Source of the DNA: Diplosphaera chodatii
Lineage: Eukaryota > Chlorophyta > Trebouxiophyceae > Prasiolales > Stichococcaceae
Length of the DNA: 64,000 bases
Assembly: GCA_032358165.1 (NCBI GenBank)
Contig: JAALGY010000036.1
Location: 744,001 to 808,000, forward strand
Direction: 5' to 3'
The position numbers were made by a program, and so were the translations under genes. Positions 43,201 to 58,216 of the stretch are shown here, piece after piece. The first letter of the stretch is position 1; every line of letters begins with the position of its first letter. The notes under the pieces were generated by a model, which saw only the letters and a program-made list of their open reading frames with translations, did no database searches and was not told where the DNA came from.

Positions 43201-45045
43201 TTGGCAGACTCATCGGATGAAAGTTCAGAGCAAGCGATATGTTCTCACTTGTCAGTGTGCGTGACCATGCAGCTGCACCTTGAAACTGGGTCCCTCAGGC
43301 TGCACGATGTCCAGGGGCTTCAGGTCTGTCCGCCAGGGCCGCTCGTCACCTGCAAGCTCGCCGTGATAGTTTACATCTGCGTCCGGCAGGGGCGGGGCCG
43401 TGTCTCCGTGCTGGAGATCGATGTGCACCACCTGCAGCCACCCCGACCGACAATATGGTTCAGCATATCGAGACACTATGGTTCGAGTGTAATTGTGATC
43501 AATCATGGTGTCAATAGAAAATTGTGATCAACCATGATATCAACAGAAAATGGATGTTTACAACGGTATGCACGTTGATTTCTCCATGCTGCACTCGATA
43601 GGGAGCGCCATAATCATTGCAGGTCGACTAGCACTGGATTATTTGGACACTTGGCACCTTGCGGCGGTTGAGATCGACAACTGGCACAAAGTCCAGCGGT
43701 CGTGCATAGGCGTTGTCTGCTGGTCTGGCGTGCAGGTACATGAACAGCTGGATGAGCCGCGCCGCACGGTTGTCCTTGGGAGCTAGGTGCTGCATGTGCA
43801 AGTCAACACCATGTCGATGTATCCAAAGCATCAACACTGAGTGACAGTGATACCAGCAAATGTATGGATGCACCTGGAGAGCAATGTGCTGCAGAAGGGA
43901 CAGCTTTGGCACTGTGCCATTGCTGTACGCGGACAGCAACTGTGGCATAGCTGACAGCAGACGGCCATGTCGGCCATGTGTACACTGATGAGTCCTCGAT
44001 GTAAAACTGCACATGTCAGCGCACCACAGACCAGGGGTCGGCAGCAACAAGGTCGAAGTTCGTGACACCGCGCTGCGTGAGCAGTTCTTGCACTCGCACG
44101 TCAGCCTTTGCAATCTCCTCCGCATCATTGCAGTCGTCAGGTGTCAGCAGCGGCTGCGCTCCCTTGACCTGTTCATCAGAAGACGTGTTGGCTGAGTAAC
44201 GGTCACGCTGTCCGCAACAGGCCGGAGTGGAAGCAGGTCACTGCATAGCACTTTAGTACAGCATGCTGTGGTCAGTGTTGTGTTGGCGCAGCAGAGCGAG
44301 CTGACATTGGCGCCTTGCAAAGCACTCGATGTCGAGCCATTTGAAGATACTCTTTGCGCTGACAAACACAACAGCTAACATGCCGATGCTTAGCACCTGC
44401 TTCCAGGAGGCAACCTCCGGTCCCGCCAAGTCCACCACCACCTCAGCCACATAATCCGTGGGCGGCGCCTGCAACACCAGGGCCGCACACCGCGGCGGCA
44501 GCGGGCCACCAGACTTGAAGGCGAGCAGGTCTGCCTTACTCGGCTCCTGTGTCATGAGGAAAGCTGAAGCCGGTGAACCCAGCGCCTTGAGATTACCCCT
44601 GCCACTGAGGCTATGTATATCAACTCCGTGACTTTTTGTTGATCTGGAACCTGATCTCAAGGGGACCATCGAGGCTTTGCACACATGTGAACGGAGCAAT
44701 TTGTATGCCATCAAGCCGGTGTGTGCATGCGGCTATGTGGCACATGCAGGCATGCTTATCTGCGCTCGCTTGGTGCGGACACTCATCCAAGCTTGTGAAC
44801 TGCTACTCAGGAGCATTGCACCCTCGATGACGCACAGCCGATCGCCCAATCGGCAGCCTGCTGCAGCATGCATGTGGTACATGCCCACATTGTTTGCCAA
44901 CCACCATGTCATTTACCTGCAAGCTGATGCTGTTGAACCTCACGCCCTCAGGCGTCTGCCTGAAACCCCTCACGCATGCTGCAGCGGCCTTGATCTCGGC
45001 TGCACTCAACGGGTCCAGCGGATGCTGTGCCACACTCGATACCAT
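40207..45045 (-). CDS. CuAO: Copper-containing primary amine oxidase
   Basis: The model has 18 exons (high to low): 44,917-45,045; 44,397-44,546; 44,025-44,153; 43,658-43,789; 43,279-43,431; 43,061-43,123; 42,864-42,953; 42,703-42,751; 42,504-42,602; 42,237-42,331; 42,056-42,139; 41,830-41,949; 41,446-41,526; 41,111-41,276; 40,781-40,924; 40,599-40,654; 40,405-40,497; 40,207-40,290. All phases agree and give 638 residues, the usual length. The family oxidises primary amines to aldehydes with release of H2O2 and ammonia, using copper and topaquinone. Visible are the N-terminal [11 protein letters not shown] domain, the second small domain, catalytic-base Asp297 (LDIGDYGLG), topaquinone Tyr381 in TVVNYEY, copper ligands His433/His435 ([11 protein letters not shown]) and His600 ([10 protein letters not shown]). 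The intron after exon 6 uses GC-AG. There is no signal peptide and no canonical PTS1 (it ends LQL). ATG 45,043-45,045 was chosen because upstream in-frame codons offer no ATG; a further 5' exon is possible. Confidence 0.96.
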
Positions 45046-45253
45046 CCCTGCTAGCAAGCGTGAGCGCGAGTACACGCCTCCACCGTCAGCTTTCTAGCGG
45101 ATTGACATGCAGCAACAGCTGTATATGCTGTCAACTTGTCAGTCACGGTGCACAGTTCTTGCTTTAGGGTCACGTGACCCATGTGTTCAGCTGCCACCAA
45201 GAATGAGCATGCTATGAAGTTGAGATCCTGAACTTCGCGCCTATCAACGTCAA
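45046..45253. other. Spacer between two minus-strand genes
   Basis: This 208-bp gap must hold the 3' end of the upstream minus-strand gene and the 5' flank of the amine oxidase. No motif was recognised. Confidence 0.5.
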
Positions 45254-46656
45254 TCAAAACCCCTTCATCTCCGCCTCCAACATCTCCAGCGTGCTCCTCA
45301 CGACACCCTCATCCAGCATTGGCTGCAGCATCCAAGCTGCAAGGAGCACCTGTACAAGCAAGCGCTGCCGTTGACCGAGGATGCGTGCAACTGGTATTCG
45401 TGTGATCGGGCGTGTGTTCATCATGACACATCACGAGAACGTTTTCCACAAGATCACACATGCCGTGCAGCGTGCGACAGCCACCTGCATATGCGCACGA
45501 CGTTCACGATCCTGCTCCGGAGCGCTGCCCTTAGAGGTGGGCTCCACACTCGCACCTGCGCAAGCGCGTGGTCAGGTGATCATGTGGAACGCGGCATCAC
45601 ACCAGAACACCCAAGCCAGTCGCATTCTCTGCAACCGGGCCTGGCCTCACCTATGTATGATTGCAGGTCCGACACAATCTGCAAGCGCAACTGCAGCTGT
45701 GCTTCATGCGCAACCGCCACCTTGTCCACCTCTTGTGCTGCAGGCTCGAGCAGCATACACTCAGCAAATGCACAATACAGGGTAACAAGCATAACCACTG
45801 TCGCGCAGGATGGTGCGACGTGGCTGCCAGCAGACCTATCAGGGGCATTGGCAGGGCAGCAAACACCGCCTGGCCATCCGTGATACCATCACAACCAGCC
45901 GCCAGTGAGTTCGATGCTGCCCTGCGTTCAGCATTTGCCAGCTGCTGCAGTGTGCTGCTCAATGTCTTTACAAGTGCAGCAATTTCTGTATAGCCTGCAG
46001 CATCAGCATACATGAAAGTGGCCCACCTCAGCTGCTGCGTGACTGCCGTGCAATCCTTGACCGCACTTTGTAGACGGGCCAGATGCGCTGCTGTTTGCAG
46101 GCGCAGTTTGGCTGCTGCAATCTCCTTGATATCTGGCAGTTGGATCAGCACGCCTGGTGGCAGGGCCGTCAGATACCTGGTGGCGAAGGCTGTCAATGTT
46201 GAAGCTGGACGATCGTGTGCAGTACTTGTTTTGGCTCTTCAGGACAACAGGTGAGCGCAGCCATGGCCGCACCATTGCAGAAGGAAGGCATTGCTCGCAC
46301 CGCTGCTCGCCTGTATACCATCCTCGCTAGCCTTCTGTATTGATCATCAGGGCACCCGTGATGGAAGCGTTCACTCGCTCGGGGACAATTGGGCACGTCA
46401 GCGCACGGCAGCAGGGCGGCACCACCAAGCTGCAATGTTGCTGACAGTGAAGCACCTTCCATGCGTCACTTGCTGAGTTGAGCTGGTTGTAGGTCCGCCT
46501 CACAAGGCTCTGCAAACAGAATTGTAAATGTCAGCCAGTATCAGGCACATCCAGCACTCACACACTCGCACAGTTGTTCAGCATGCCATGCCGCACCTGC
46601 GCATCCCGCCGCCTTGTTCGCAGCTCCAGCGGCGACAGCGGTGCTGCACTCACCAT
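45254..46656 (-). CDS. Unrecognised all-helical protein
   Basis: The proposed exons (high to low) are 46,597-46,656; 46,456-46,509; 46,319-46,334 (16-nt microexon, least certain); 45,896-46,204; 45,651-45,737; 45,485-45,555; 45,254-45,349. Phases agree and give about 230 residues from ATG 46,654-46,656. The protein starts MVSAAPLSPLELRTRRRDAQ. It contains long amphipathic stretches (QLPDIKEIAAAKLRLQTAAH, ALVKTLSSTLQQLANAERRA, AQEVDKVAVAHEAQLQLRLQ) and ends LEMLEAEMKGF. It looks like a coiled-coil or helical-bundle subunit of some complex. I do not recognise the family and see no catalytic motif, signal peptide or membrane span. It is divergent from the CRM gene, with 208 bp between start codons. 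The large exon and the last three are the best supported. Confidence 0.55.
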
Positions 46657-46864
46657 GCACTAGAGCTCATGATTGGTCAATCACAATGACACCCGCGAGC
46701 CGTCGAAGTGGGACTGTGGATTGTTCATTGTTGTGCACCTGGCAGTAGTACCCTGCACGTGCAAGATGTCAGAAGTTCCGGAAGATTGTGCGTGTGCTCC
46801 ACTCCAGTTCGGCGTAGACCTTCGCTCAGCCGGCATCAAGAGTGAACCAGCCTGCTTCTGTGCA
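46657..46864. promoter_or_regulatory. Divergent intergenic region, likely bidirectional promoter
   Basis: Only 208 bp separate the start codons of the minus-strand helical gene and the plus-strand CRM gene, so both promoters must lie here or overlap the 5' UTRs. No TATA box or known motif is evident. Inferred from gene layout. Confidence 0.5.
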
Positions 46865-47819
46865 ATGGCGGGCGCAGTCGCCGGCCGGACAGGGCAGCGA
46901 TGCCTGCTGTGCAGCCGGGCGTCCCTGCCGCTGCGCCGGCAGGCCACCTCACTTAGCACACTGCTACCGCGCAGTTGCAGAGCAGCAAAGAGCAGAAGCT
47001 ATGCTGCAACAGTCCTAGCAGAGCAGGCTGCCGACGGAGGCGCCCAGCCACAGTCGGCACTGCCGCGGCTCCCACAAAAGCCAGAGCGCTACCAGCGCGA
47101 CCTCAGCCAGACCGACAAGAACCACTGGCGCAAGGCCAGCCAGCAGCTTGGAAAAGGCATCACAGTTGTGACCATTGGGCGGGCTGGCATCACCGACAAC
47201 ACGCTCATCTCCCTGGGCGATGCGCTTGCCGGCAATGAGCTGGTCAAGGTGTGCAGTCACGACAGTGGTGTGGGCGCCTTGTGATGCGCGCGGTGGTGTG
47301 CCGCTGGGCCTTACCGACCATATGCTGGTGCAACATACACTGCCGTGTCAGCGGACAGTTCCATGCTGAACAGGTGCGCGTAGGTGGCGGCTGCGATCTT
47401 GACATGGACAAGGTGGCGGAGGTGTTGACCGCGGGCACTGACAGCATCTGCGTGCACTCCATCGGCTACACGCTGACATTGTACAGGTGCACAGTCAGCT
47501 CCTCATGTTTGACAGCATTGGGTGCCTGGCCACTGCTGCCATGGCATGCAACACATGAAATTGCAGGCAGATGGCAGGTGGTGACCACGGTTGCCACCCG
47601 CCAAACTAAACGTGGATGTCATGCAGGGACTGCTCGCTTCCGCGGCCTCTGACTAGTCTGCCAGAGGGCTTTGTCCCACGCGAGCTGCAGGATCGCCTTA
47701 CTCCACAGCAGGTGCAGGGTGGCTGGCAGCATCCCAACATCGATCCGATCTACAGGATGTCAAGCTTTGGCCCCATGATGCAATGTGGTGGCTCAATGAG
47801 ACGTCACTACGGCTGCTGA
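46865..47819 (+). CDS. CRM (YhbY-like) domain RNA-binding protein, probably plastid
   Basis: Exons 46,865-47,248, 47,374-47,486 and 47,627-47,819 (phases 0 and 2) give about 229 residues. Residues 1-70 are rich in Arg, Ser and Ala (MAGAVAGRTGQRC...) with few acidic residues, as in a plastid or mitochondrial transit peptide. The CRM domain spans about residues 85-166. It includes LSQTDKNHWRKASQQLGKG, the RNA-binding GxxG loop in TIGRAGITDN, the block ISLGDALAGNELVKVRV, and SICVHSIGYTLTLYR at the end. In plants and bacteria this fold binds rRNA or intron RNA (YhbY on pre-50S subunits, CRS1/CAF proteins in chloroplast splicing). A single domain of this length suggests a ribosome-assembly or small CRM protein rather than a multi-CRM splicing factor. 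The last exon's tail (residues 167-229) is not conserved to my knowledge and may be mis-modelled. Confidence 0.87.
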
Positions 47820-47905
47820 ACACGATGCTTCCATCAACGATGCAGATGCGGGAGGCTGCTCGACGCAGGCGTGTCGGAAAACTCAGGGCAGCAGAAGCAA
47901 AAGTC

Positions 47906-48946
47906 ATGGCAGCGCGGCCTCCTGCTTTTGATGTAAAGCGCTACCACCTAAACCAACTGATGGATCTACACAGTGCAGTCCCCCGTCTGCAGGCATGCTT
48001 GAAGACTCCCATACTTCCCAACCATGACCTTCTGGGTGCTGCTCACAGGTCGTGCCGCGGTCTAGTGATGCGAGCTCTGGTCCGCAGCAGTCAACGCCAG
48101 GCAGTGCCAGAAGCCTGGGCATTGCAGCGCTTGTGGCCTCGCTTGCGATCAGCCAGGGTCAGTGTCAACTTGTGATGTCACCAGCAAGTATGCCTCGCCA
48201 TCTAGCCGCCAAGTCGTCATGTCCGCTGCAACTCAAGGGCCGTGTCCATGTGCAGCCTGGCCAATGGACGCAGCAGAGCCGCACAGCCTGCTGGCAGCCG
48301 CCGGCAACCCAGCTATCTTGCGCGGCATTCAGCGGTTAGACTCGAGCGGAGCGGGTGCTCAGGCAGAGGACCAGGGGCCGCCACCGACCCAGGGCCAGCG
48401 CCAGACCACCAAGCTCCAGGTCAGCCGAGCTGGGCTCCATTACATGGCTTTATGATTGAAAGCGCCGCTTTGCTGCACCGTACCAAATGCTATGAGCAAA
48501 ATGAAGTGCACTCAATGCTGCAGCAAATACAGCAGCAGCTGCAGCGCATCAGCACTCTGGTGGGCATCAAGCAGTATGACTCCGCGCGCATGCAATTGCG
48601 GGAGGGGCCAACGTCGAATCTGCGGCGCACACTGCGTGAGACGGAGAATGACTTCGTGGGTGTCAGCGACTCTGTAAGTCTGTTGGCCGCAGGTTGCGAT
48701 TTCCATTTGCATCCGTACAGTCGCACCCACCTCTCTTAGCATGCTCGCTTGCTGCTCAGGCAACTGCACCTGTCCTTGATGTGCTGCTGTCGTGTTGTGT
48801 GGCAGATGGTCAAGGAGGCGATCGGCGACATTGAACGGTTGGACGGAGCATTGAAGCGGCAGGAAGGCGACAATGCGGTTGCGCTGGCCAAGCAGGCACA
48901 GAAGGACATTGGTGCAGTGACCGATGTCTTGGCAGCCAGCGATTGA
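47906..48946 (+). CDS. Probable thylakoid-lumen helical protein
   Basis: Exons 47,906-47,932, 48,049-48,157, 48,256-48,419, 48,524-48,673 and 48,806-48,946 keep phase and give 196 residues. The N-terminus reads MAARPPAFD, then a Ser/Pro/Arg stretch and a hydrophobic segment LGIAALVASLAISQA, the layout of a bipartite plastid and thylakoid transfer signal with cleavage after AISQA. The mature part is about 150 residues and mostly helical: QIQQQLQRISTLVGIKQYDS, ARMQLREGPTSNLRRTLRE, and a C-terminal helix ending DVLAASD. Helical-bundle lumen proteins such as PsbQ-like subunits have this size, but I cannot assign it to a named family. The start ATG at 47,906 lies 86 bp after the CRM gene stop; alternative upstream ATGs in the same frame would overlap that gene. 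The splice model is good, the function unknown. Confidence 0.6.
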
Positions 48947-49380
48947 GTCAGATGACTGCTTTTTCAATAAGTGTTTGTGATGGGTCTAACATATGCGATC
49001 AATGACGCAAATCACAACTACTTGAGCAAGGGCAGATACGATGAGTGGGAGAACATCGCTCTACCTCCAGTGGCTAGCTGGCTACTTGTGACCTTGACGA
49101 CCCCAGTCGTCAGATAGGGAGTGGAAGCTGCGATGAAAGTTAGGGTAGGGCTATAGTGGCATGTAAGGCCAGCTTGTATACTCACCTGGTGCGCACACAA
49201 CAGCTGCTTCGAATCAGTCATCACTCGGCTTGATCCCTTTCAACGCTGGCAGTCCGCTTACAGGAAGTCACAGGATCAAAAGCAGAGTGATCTGAAGCCA
49301 TCGTATGGTGAAACAAGTCGACATTCACACCATACAAAGGCAAGACTCACCTTCCAGCTGTTCACCGGTAGCAGGCCTCA
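48947..49380. other. Intergenic, no gene seen
   Basis: These 434 bp lie between two plus-strand genes and presumably contain the 3' end of the lumen-protein gene and the promoter of phosphoglucomutase. No ORF with coding character was seen. Confidence 0.55.
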
Positions 49381-53697
<4,317 letters not shown>

Positions 53698-54096
53698 ATG
53701 GGCAGCTCGACCTGGACAGTCTTGGGGTACCACGCGGTTGATACTGCCGGGCGACTTCTGTGATTTAGACTGGAGGAAGTTTACAGACTTTAGCACTGCC
53801 GGGCGTCTGGTGCTCAACGCAGAAGGAAGAGTCGTTTCGAGTCTGAGGCTTTACTGACCATCTTCATCAAACCTGCACAGTGCAATGCGTACTTCATCAC
53901 TGCAGAAACCATCCCGCTTGCATAGGATCCCCCGTACCACTCCCTCGCTCGGGGTCCTCAGTCTTGCTCGTCCTGCATGTATGGTGTAACCACAGCTGAG
54001 AGGCATTCACTAGATGACCAATGGCTGTACACCAATGTTGTGCGCAAATCACGCCAAGGTCGGCAACAGACAGGAAAGTCTACCAACAGCAGACAC
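53698..54096. other. Convergent intergenic region
   Basis: This is 399 bp between the stop codons of the plus-strand PGM gene and the minus-strand VWA gene, holding both 3' UTRs. No polyadenylation signal was confidently identified. Confidence 0.6.
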
Positions 54097-57000
54097 TTAT
54101 TGACTCACGTAGGTGGGGTCGACGGCGCCGACCATGAGCTTGACCAGCCACAGCTCCGGGGTCAGTGTCACACCCTACATGCCGCCAGTCATTTGCGAGT
54201 GATCACGCAAACCTTTACAGTTCTTGAGGTAGACACGTTGTTGCAGCATGGTGAAGCAGATGTCCTTAACAAGCGGCGCAGGGCCACCTCTAGAGCAGGA
54301 CGGTTTGATGTGCTTCTCACCTTCCGTGCATACTCCTCAGCCTCCAGCTCGTAGTAGCTGCGATTCAGGAATGTAATGGTCGTTTGCTCCAGTACAGCAG
54401 GTGTGACCATGACATGCGACTGCAAAGCAGATTGTTGACATGCAGCAGACAACTAATTGCAGCAACAAGTGTCAGACGTACGAGGTAGCATCCACCATTT
54501 TCTGCAGGCAGCCACATGAACATGTCGGACAGCTGCACTACTTGCTAGCATTGTGACTGCAGCAGCGATACAGCGATAAGAACATGGTGGTTGCAGTGTT
54601 GCAGCACACAGGTTGTGCAGCATTGGAGCCGATGCACAGCGTGACTACCAAACAGCCCATGAAGCACATACCCCGATCTCAGGGTCCCTGCACAGAGGTG
54701 AACGCAAGCTCACTTGCCATAGCAGACCTGTCTGCTCATCAAGCGCAGGTACTCTGCAGCAAACTAGCGACGACAGGTCGTAAAGACGTGTCTCAGCGTG
54801 AATCACCTGTCCAGCGTGCCCAGGAAGGCCTGAGCCTTCTGATCCTGCAGTGGAATGGCCATGTCCACGTCAAATTGGAGCAGGCCACTGACTTGAAGTA
54901 TGCATAGGGTTATCACAGCTGAGATCCGACCAGAATACTCGCAGAGCACAGTCGCACGAGGTAACAACAGGCGAGCGCAGCAGCACCTTGCCGACTTGGG
55001 CAAACTCGAATGCCACGGCGCCAGGCCCATACCGCGAGTTGCCCACCAGATTCTGCATGTATTGCAAACTTCAGCTGAGGCCATTGCGCCATGGCATCCC
55101 CGTACACTGGTGCATTGATTGCACGTGCATGTGCACGACCCATGAATCCAAACGTCAGTAGTTCGGCATGTCACCTTGGCGCCCTTGATAGCATTTGCCA
55201 CGCTCATAGGCGGCTCCCCTGTGGGCTCGCCATCTGTTGGGCAGCAGCAGCACAAACATGGTCTGACACCTGCCAGCGTGCTCCTCCCCAGCAGCGCCAA
55301 GCCATGTGCAGAGTGTTGCAAGCAGGACGGACCTGCAAGGTAGCCGGATGCCGCACCTGTGATGACGATGACCAGGATGGGCTTCTGCAGCGTCTGTGAC
55401 TGCACGCCCTGTGCCACGAACGGGCGGATGACCTTCGCATCCAGCTGTGTGCCCAGTGGCTGCGAACACAACAGCAGCACGTGAGTCTGCCATTGGTATG
55501 CATGCCATCACATCAGGTGTGCTACAGCATGCAGCTCGTGCGGATATTGCCTCGGCAGTCGAGCACATGCCAGATGCGCAGGCGGCTCACCGTAAGGCCA
55601 TTGAACTGCACTTGCTGCACGAGGTTGGCGGCGGACACAGTGTCGCGGATGCCGTTGCCCTCCACATTGCAGTTCTGCATTCAGCACTGGCTGAGTTTTG
55701 GTACGTTGCGGCAGCTCTGAACCCCTGTCACATCCTGCAATACCCTACAGAACGTGTAAGGCTACATGGCGGCACAGCCTCGCACAGCCGGCGCCCGCAC
55801 CATGAAACGGATGATGATGCCATCGTCATCAAACAACGTGGCGACCTCAGCGACGCGCCCCAGGATGAGCTGCACAGACCATGTGTTGTTCACATGAGTA
55901 CAGGCACAGCACAGACGCCAGGCATGAATGTTGGGACGAGACCGCTTGTGGTGCGCTGGGTACCCTGCGCCAGCGCATGCAGCTGACCTTGAGATCGTTG
56001 ATGCGCTCGCCGCCCTCCTCAAACACCATGGACCCCGAGTCATCTGCAGTGCGCCAGCGGCACTGTCAAAATAGTACTTTGGCTAGCTGCATGTGTTCGG
56101 GTGCACAGCAAGTTGCTGGCCCCACATAATTTTGGATAGATACACTGAGATACATAGCGCAGAGGCACCTGCAAAGATGACGATGTCTGCACATGCACAG
56201 AGGACAAGTGTGTCAGTGGTTGTCAGGCCGCGGGCACCGTACATCATGTAGACAGCGTGCAAGCATCCATGGGATGTCCTTAGCAGCATGCCAAGGTGTC
56301 CTGGTCCGCAGCGCACCGTATAGCGCGAGGGTTGCAAGGTCTGTGGCCAGCTCCACCGGCTGCACCAGTGATCAGCAGCACGTTTGCAGCTCTCAGTACT
56401 GCAGGACTCCAGAGCGAAACTCAATGCTTGTAGTAGGGTTGGCAGTTTCAACTCATCAGGACAGGACCCACCATGTTCCACTTTGCCGCCAGGGATTTGA
56501 AGTCGACACGGTCCAGCTTGGCGCTCACTGCCTGCAGCGCCTGCGGCGGATAGAACGCTTCGAGCCTGCAGTCCCAAGATCAAGAGAATGTGTTAGCACC
56601 AGAATCTGCAGGTAACATGTTTTTGGGTAGTCACTGCTATCTCATGGACAGAGACACGTATGGCGTTCAACAGCAACTGCACCTCACTCAGTCCCTGCAG
56701 CATGCACACCCCCTGACACCACACACCTGTTGATCTGCACCATCTTCTGCAGCTTGGACTGCAGGAGGCCGCTCATGCCGCCGGCCTGGCCGCCCGGCGC
56801 CCCGTAGCCCCCGGGAGCGCCCATGCCCCCGGGCTGCTGGCCCGGCGCCCCAAACTGCCCCGGCTGCTGCCCGGGCGCGCCGAACCCGCCGGGCTGCTGC
56901 CCCGGAGCGCCCGTGCCGCCGGGCTGCTGCCCCATGCCGCCGGGCTGCTGTCCATACTCGCTGTACTTCTGCCCCTGCTGCGGGGGAGCGAAATTGCCCG

Positions 57001-57895
57001 GCTGCTGCTGTCCCGGCTGCTGGGGCGGCGCCTGCCCTGGGAAGCCCCCAGGGCGGGGGGCACCGGGCGGCGCCTGGGATGAGAATCCGCCGGGCGGGGC
57101 CTGCCCAGGGTAGCCCTGTGTGGCGCCAGCTGTGTGTAAGCCCACTGACGACCCTCGTGCACGCTTTGCAGCAGCCAGAGTACGCCACACGCCCCCTGGT
57201 GGGACATTACGCAATAAATGCCAAGGACATGACAGGGCTGGCACGCGCCACTGACACCCGACCCACCTGCTGGCCCGGGGGGCGCTGCTGCGGGTATCCG
57301 CCGGGAGCACCGCCAGGCGGCGGTGCTGCATAGCATTGGTGTACAAGGAGGTTTGTAAACACGTCAAACTTTGTTGGGCTAACCTCGTGGCATCACGGCT
57401 CCAGGGTACGGCCTGATGCAGCGGGTCCTGCTGCAACAAGACGGCACCGCACAGCACAGCTGCATGTGAATGAAGGCGATGTGCAGAGCTGCGCAACCAA
57501 CTTGTTCGCGCGACATTTGGAACTTGGTGTCGGAATACTGCTGCAGTTGCGAAGCAGGTGCAGCCGTGCTTGCGGCTGCAATGCGGTGCGCGCGATGCTC
57601 CGACAAGCACAAACGCCTGTTTCGCTCAAGATCCTCGTGCAGCGCGCAGGACTGCCGATGCAAGGCTGGCAAACACGCTGCTGACACAAAGGTTGATCTG
57701 ACTCGCTGCTCGGCTGTGCAAGCTGCCCCGTGGGGGTGTGCGTACGCACAAGAGTGCTTGGAAAGCTATGACAGAGGCATGTGGGCCTGTGCATGCACTC
57801 GCAGCGCCGGCACAGGACCTCAGCAACAGCACAAACGAACCTCCCATGCCTCCGGCCCCGCCGCTAGCCGCGTTGATCTTGGACGCCAGACCCAT
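54097..57895 (-). CDS. VWA-domain protein with Pro/Gln/Gly-rich N-terminus (paralog 1)
   Basis: Exons (high to low): 57,841-57,895 ([13 protein letters not shown]...); an uncertain exon ending 57,384; 57,267-57,325; 56,727-57,115; 56,472-56,565; 56,317-56,359; 56,169-56,186; 55,988-56,043; 55,801-55,869; 55,591-55,674; 55,357-55,459; 55,175-55,233; 54,987-55,052; 54,807-54,844; 54,672-54,687; 54,482-54,501; 54,321-54,357; 54,097-54,174. From 57,325 onward all phases agree. The N-terminus is a disordered [15 protein letters not shown] region. The VWA domain follows from DIVIFADDSGSM (MIDAS Asp-x-Ser-x-Ser) through [14 protein letters not shown] and [18 protein letters not shown] to [14 protein letters not shown] and [20 protein letters not shown] domains bind metal and mediate protein contacts. 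Similar soluble VWA proteins are known from fungi and algae without assigned function. Exons of 18, 16 and 20 nt are notable. Residues around the second exon are not settled. Confidence 0.88.
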
Positions 57896-58216
57896 GTTGA
57901 CGACGCTTCTTGCAGGCTCACAACTAGTGCAACGTCAACGGCCCGGAAATTGTCAAGTGCACACGAAGCAAACTTTGCACTGCGGCAGGGGGCATTAGCC
58001 GAATCATGACCTCATCGCTCCTACGAAGCTGCAGTGGCACATTGCAGTTCCCGGCACAGTGCCAAGTGCAACAGCGTGCAGATCTCGGGGCACATCCTGC
58101 TTACTGAGCAGCAGTGTGCAGCGTAGCTGTCGTTTGCGTTGTGCCGAGTTGGGTGTGCCCAAGGAGAACACGAATATCGTCCTTACCTGCATTTTCTGCC
58201 GCTCACGGCGACCGAC
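57896..58216. promoter_or_regulatory. Divergent region between VWA paralogs, likely shared promoter
   Basis: About 320 bp separate the start of the minus-strand VWA gene (ATG at 57,895) from the proposed first exon of the plus-strand paralog. Head-to-head layout of paralogs suggests an inverted duplication and shared control. No specific motif was identified. Confidence 0.5.

Noticed and set aside
47783..47905. In-frame extension fusing the CRM protein to the lumen protein through a 44-nt intron
   Set aside because: Phases would allow it, but 44 nt is far shorter than the roughly 100-nt or longer introns elsewhere here. Separate genes with a transit peptide starting at 47,906 make better sense.
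56684..57610. 308-codon continuous minus-strand frame as a single exon
   Set aside because: It reads through two introns. The phase-consistent exons 57,267-57,325 and 56,727-57,115, in agreement with the paralog, explain its Gly/Pro/Gln part.
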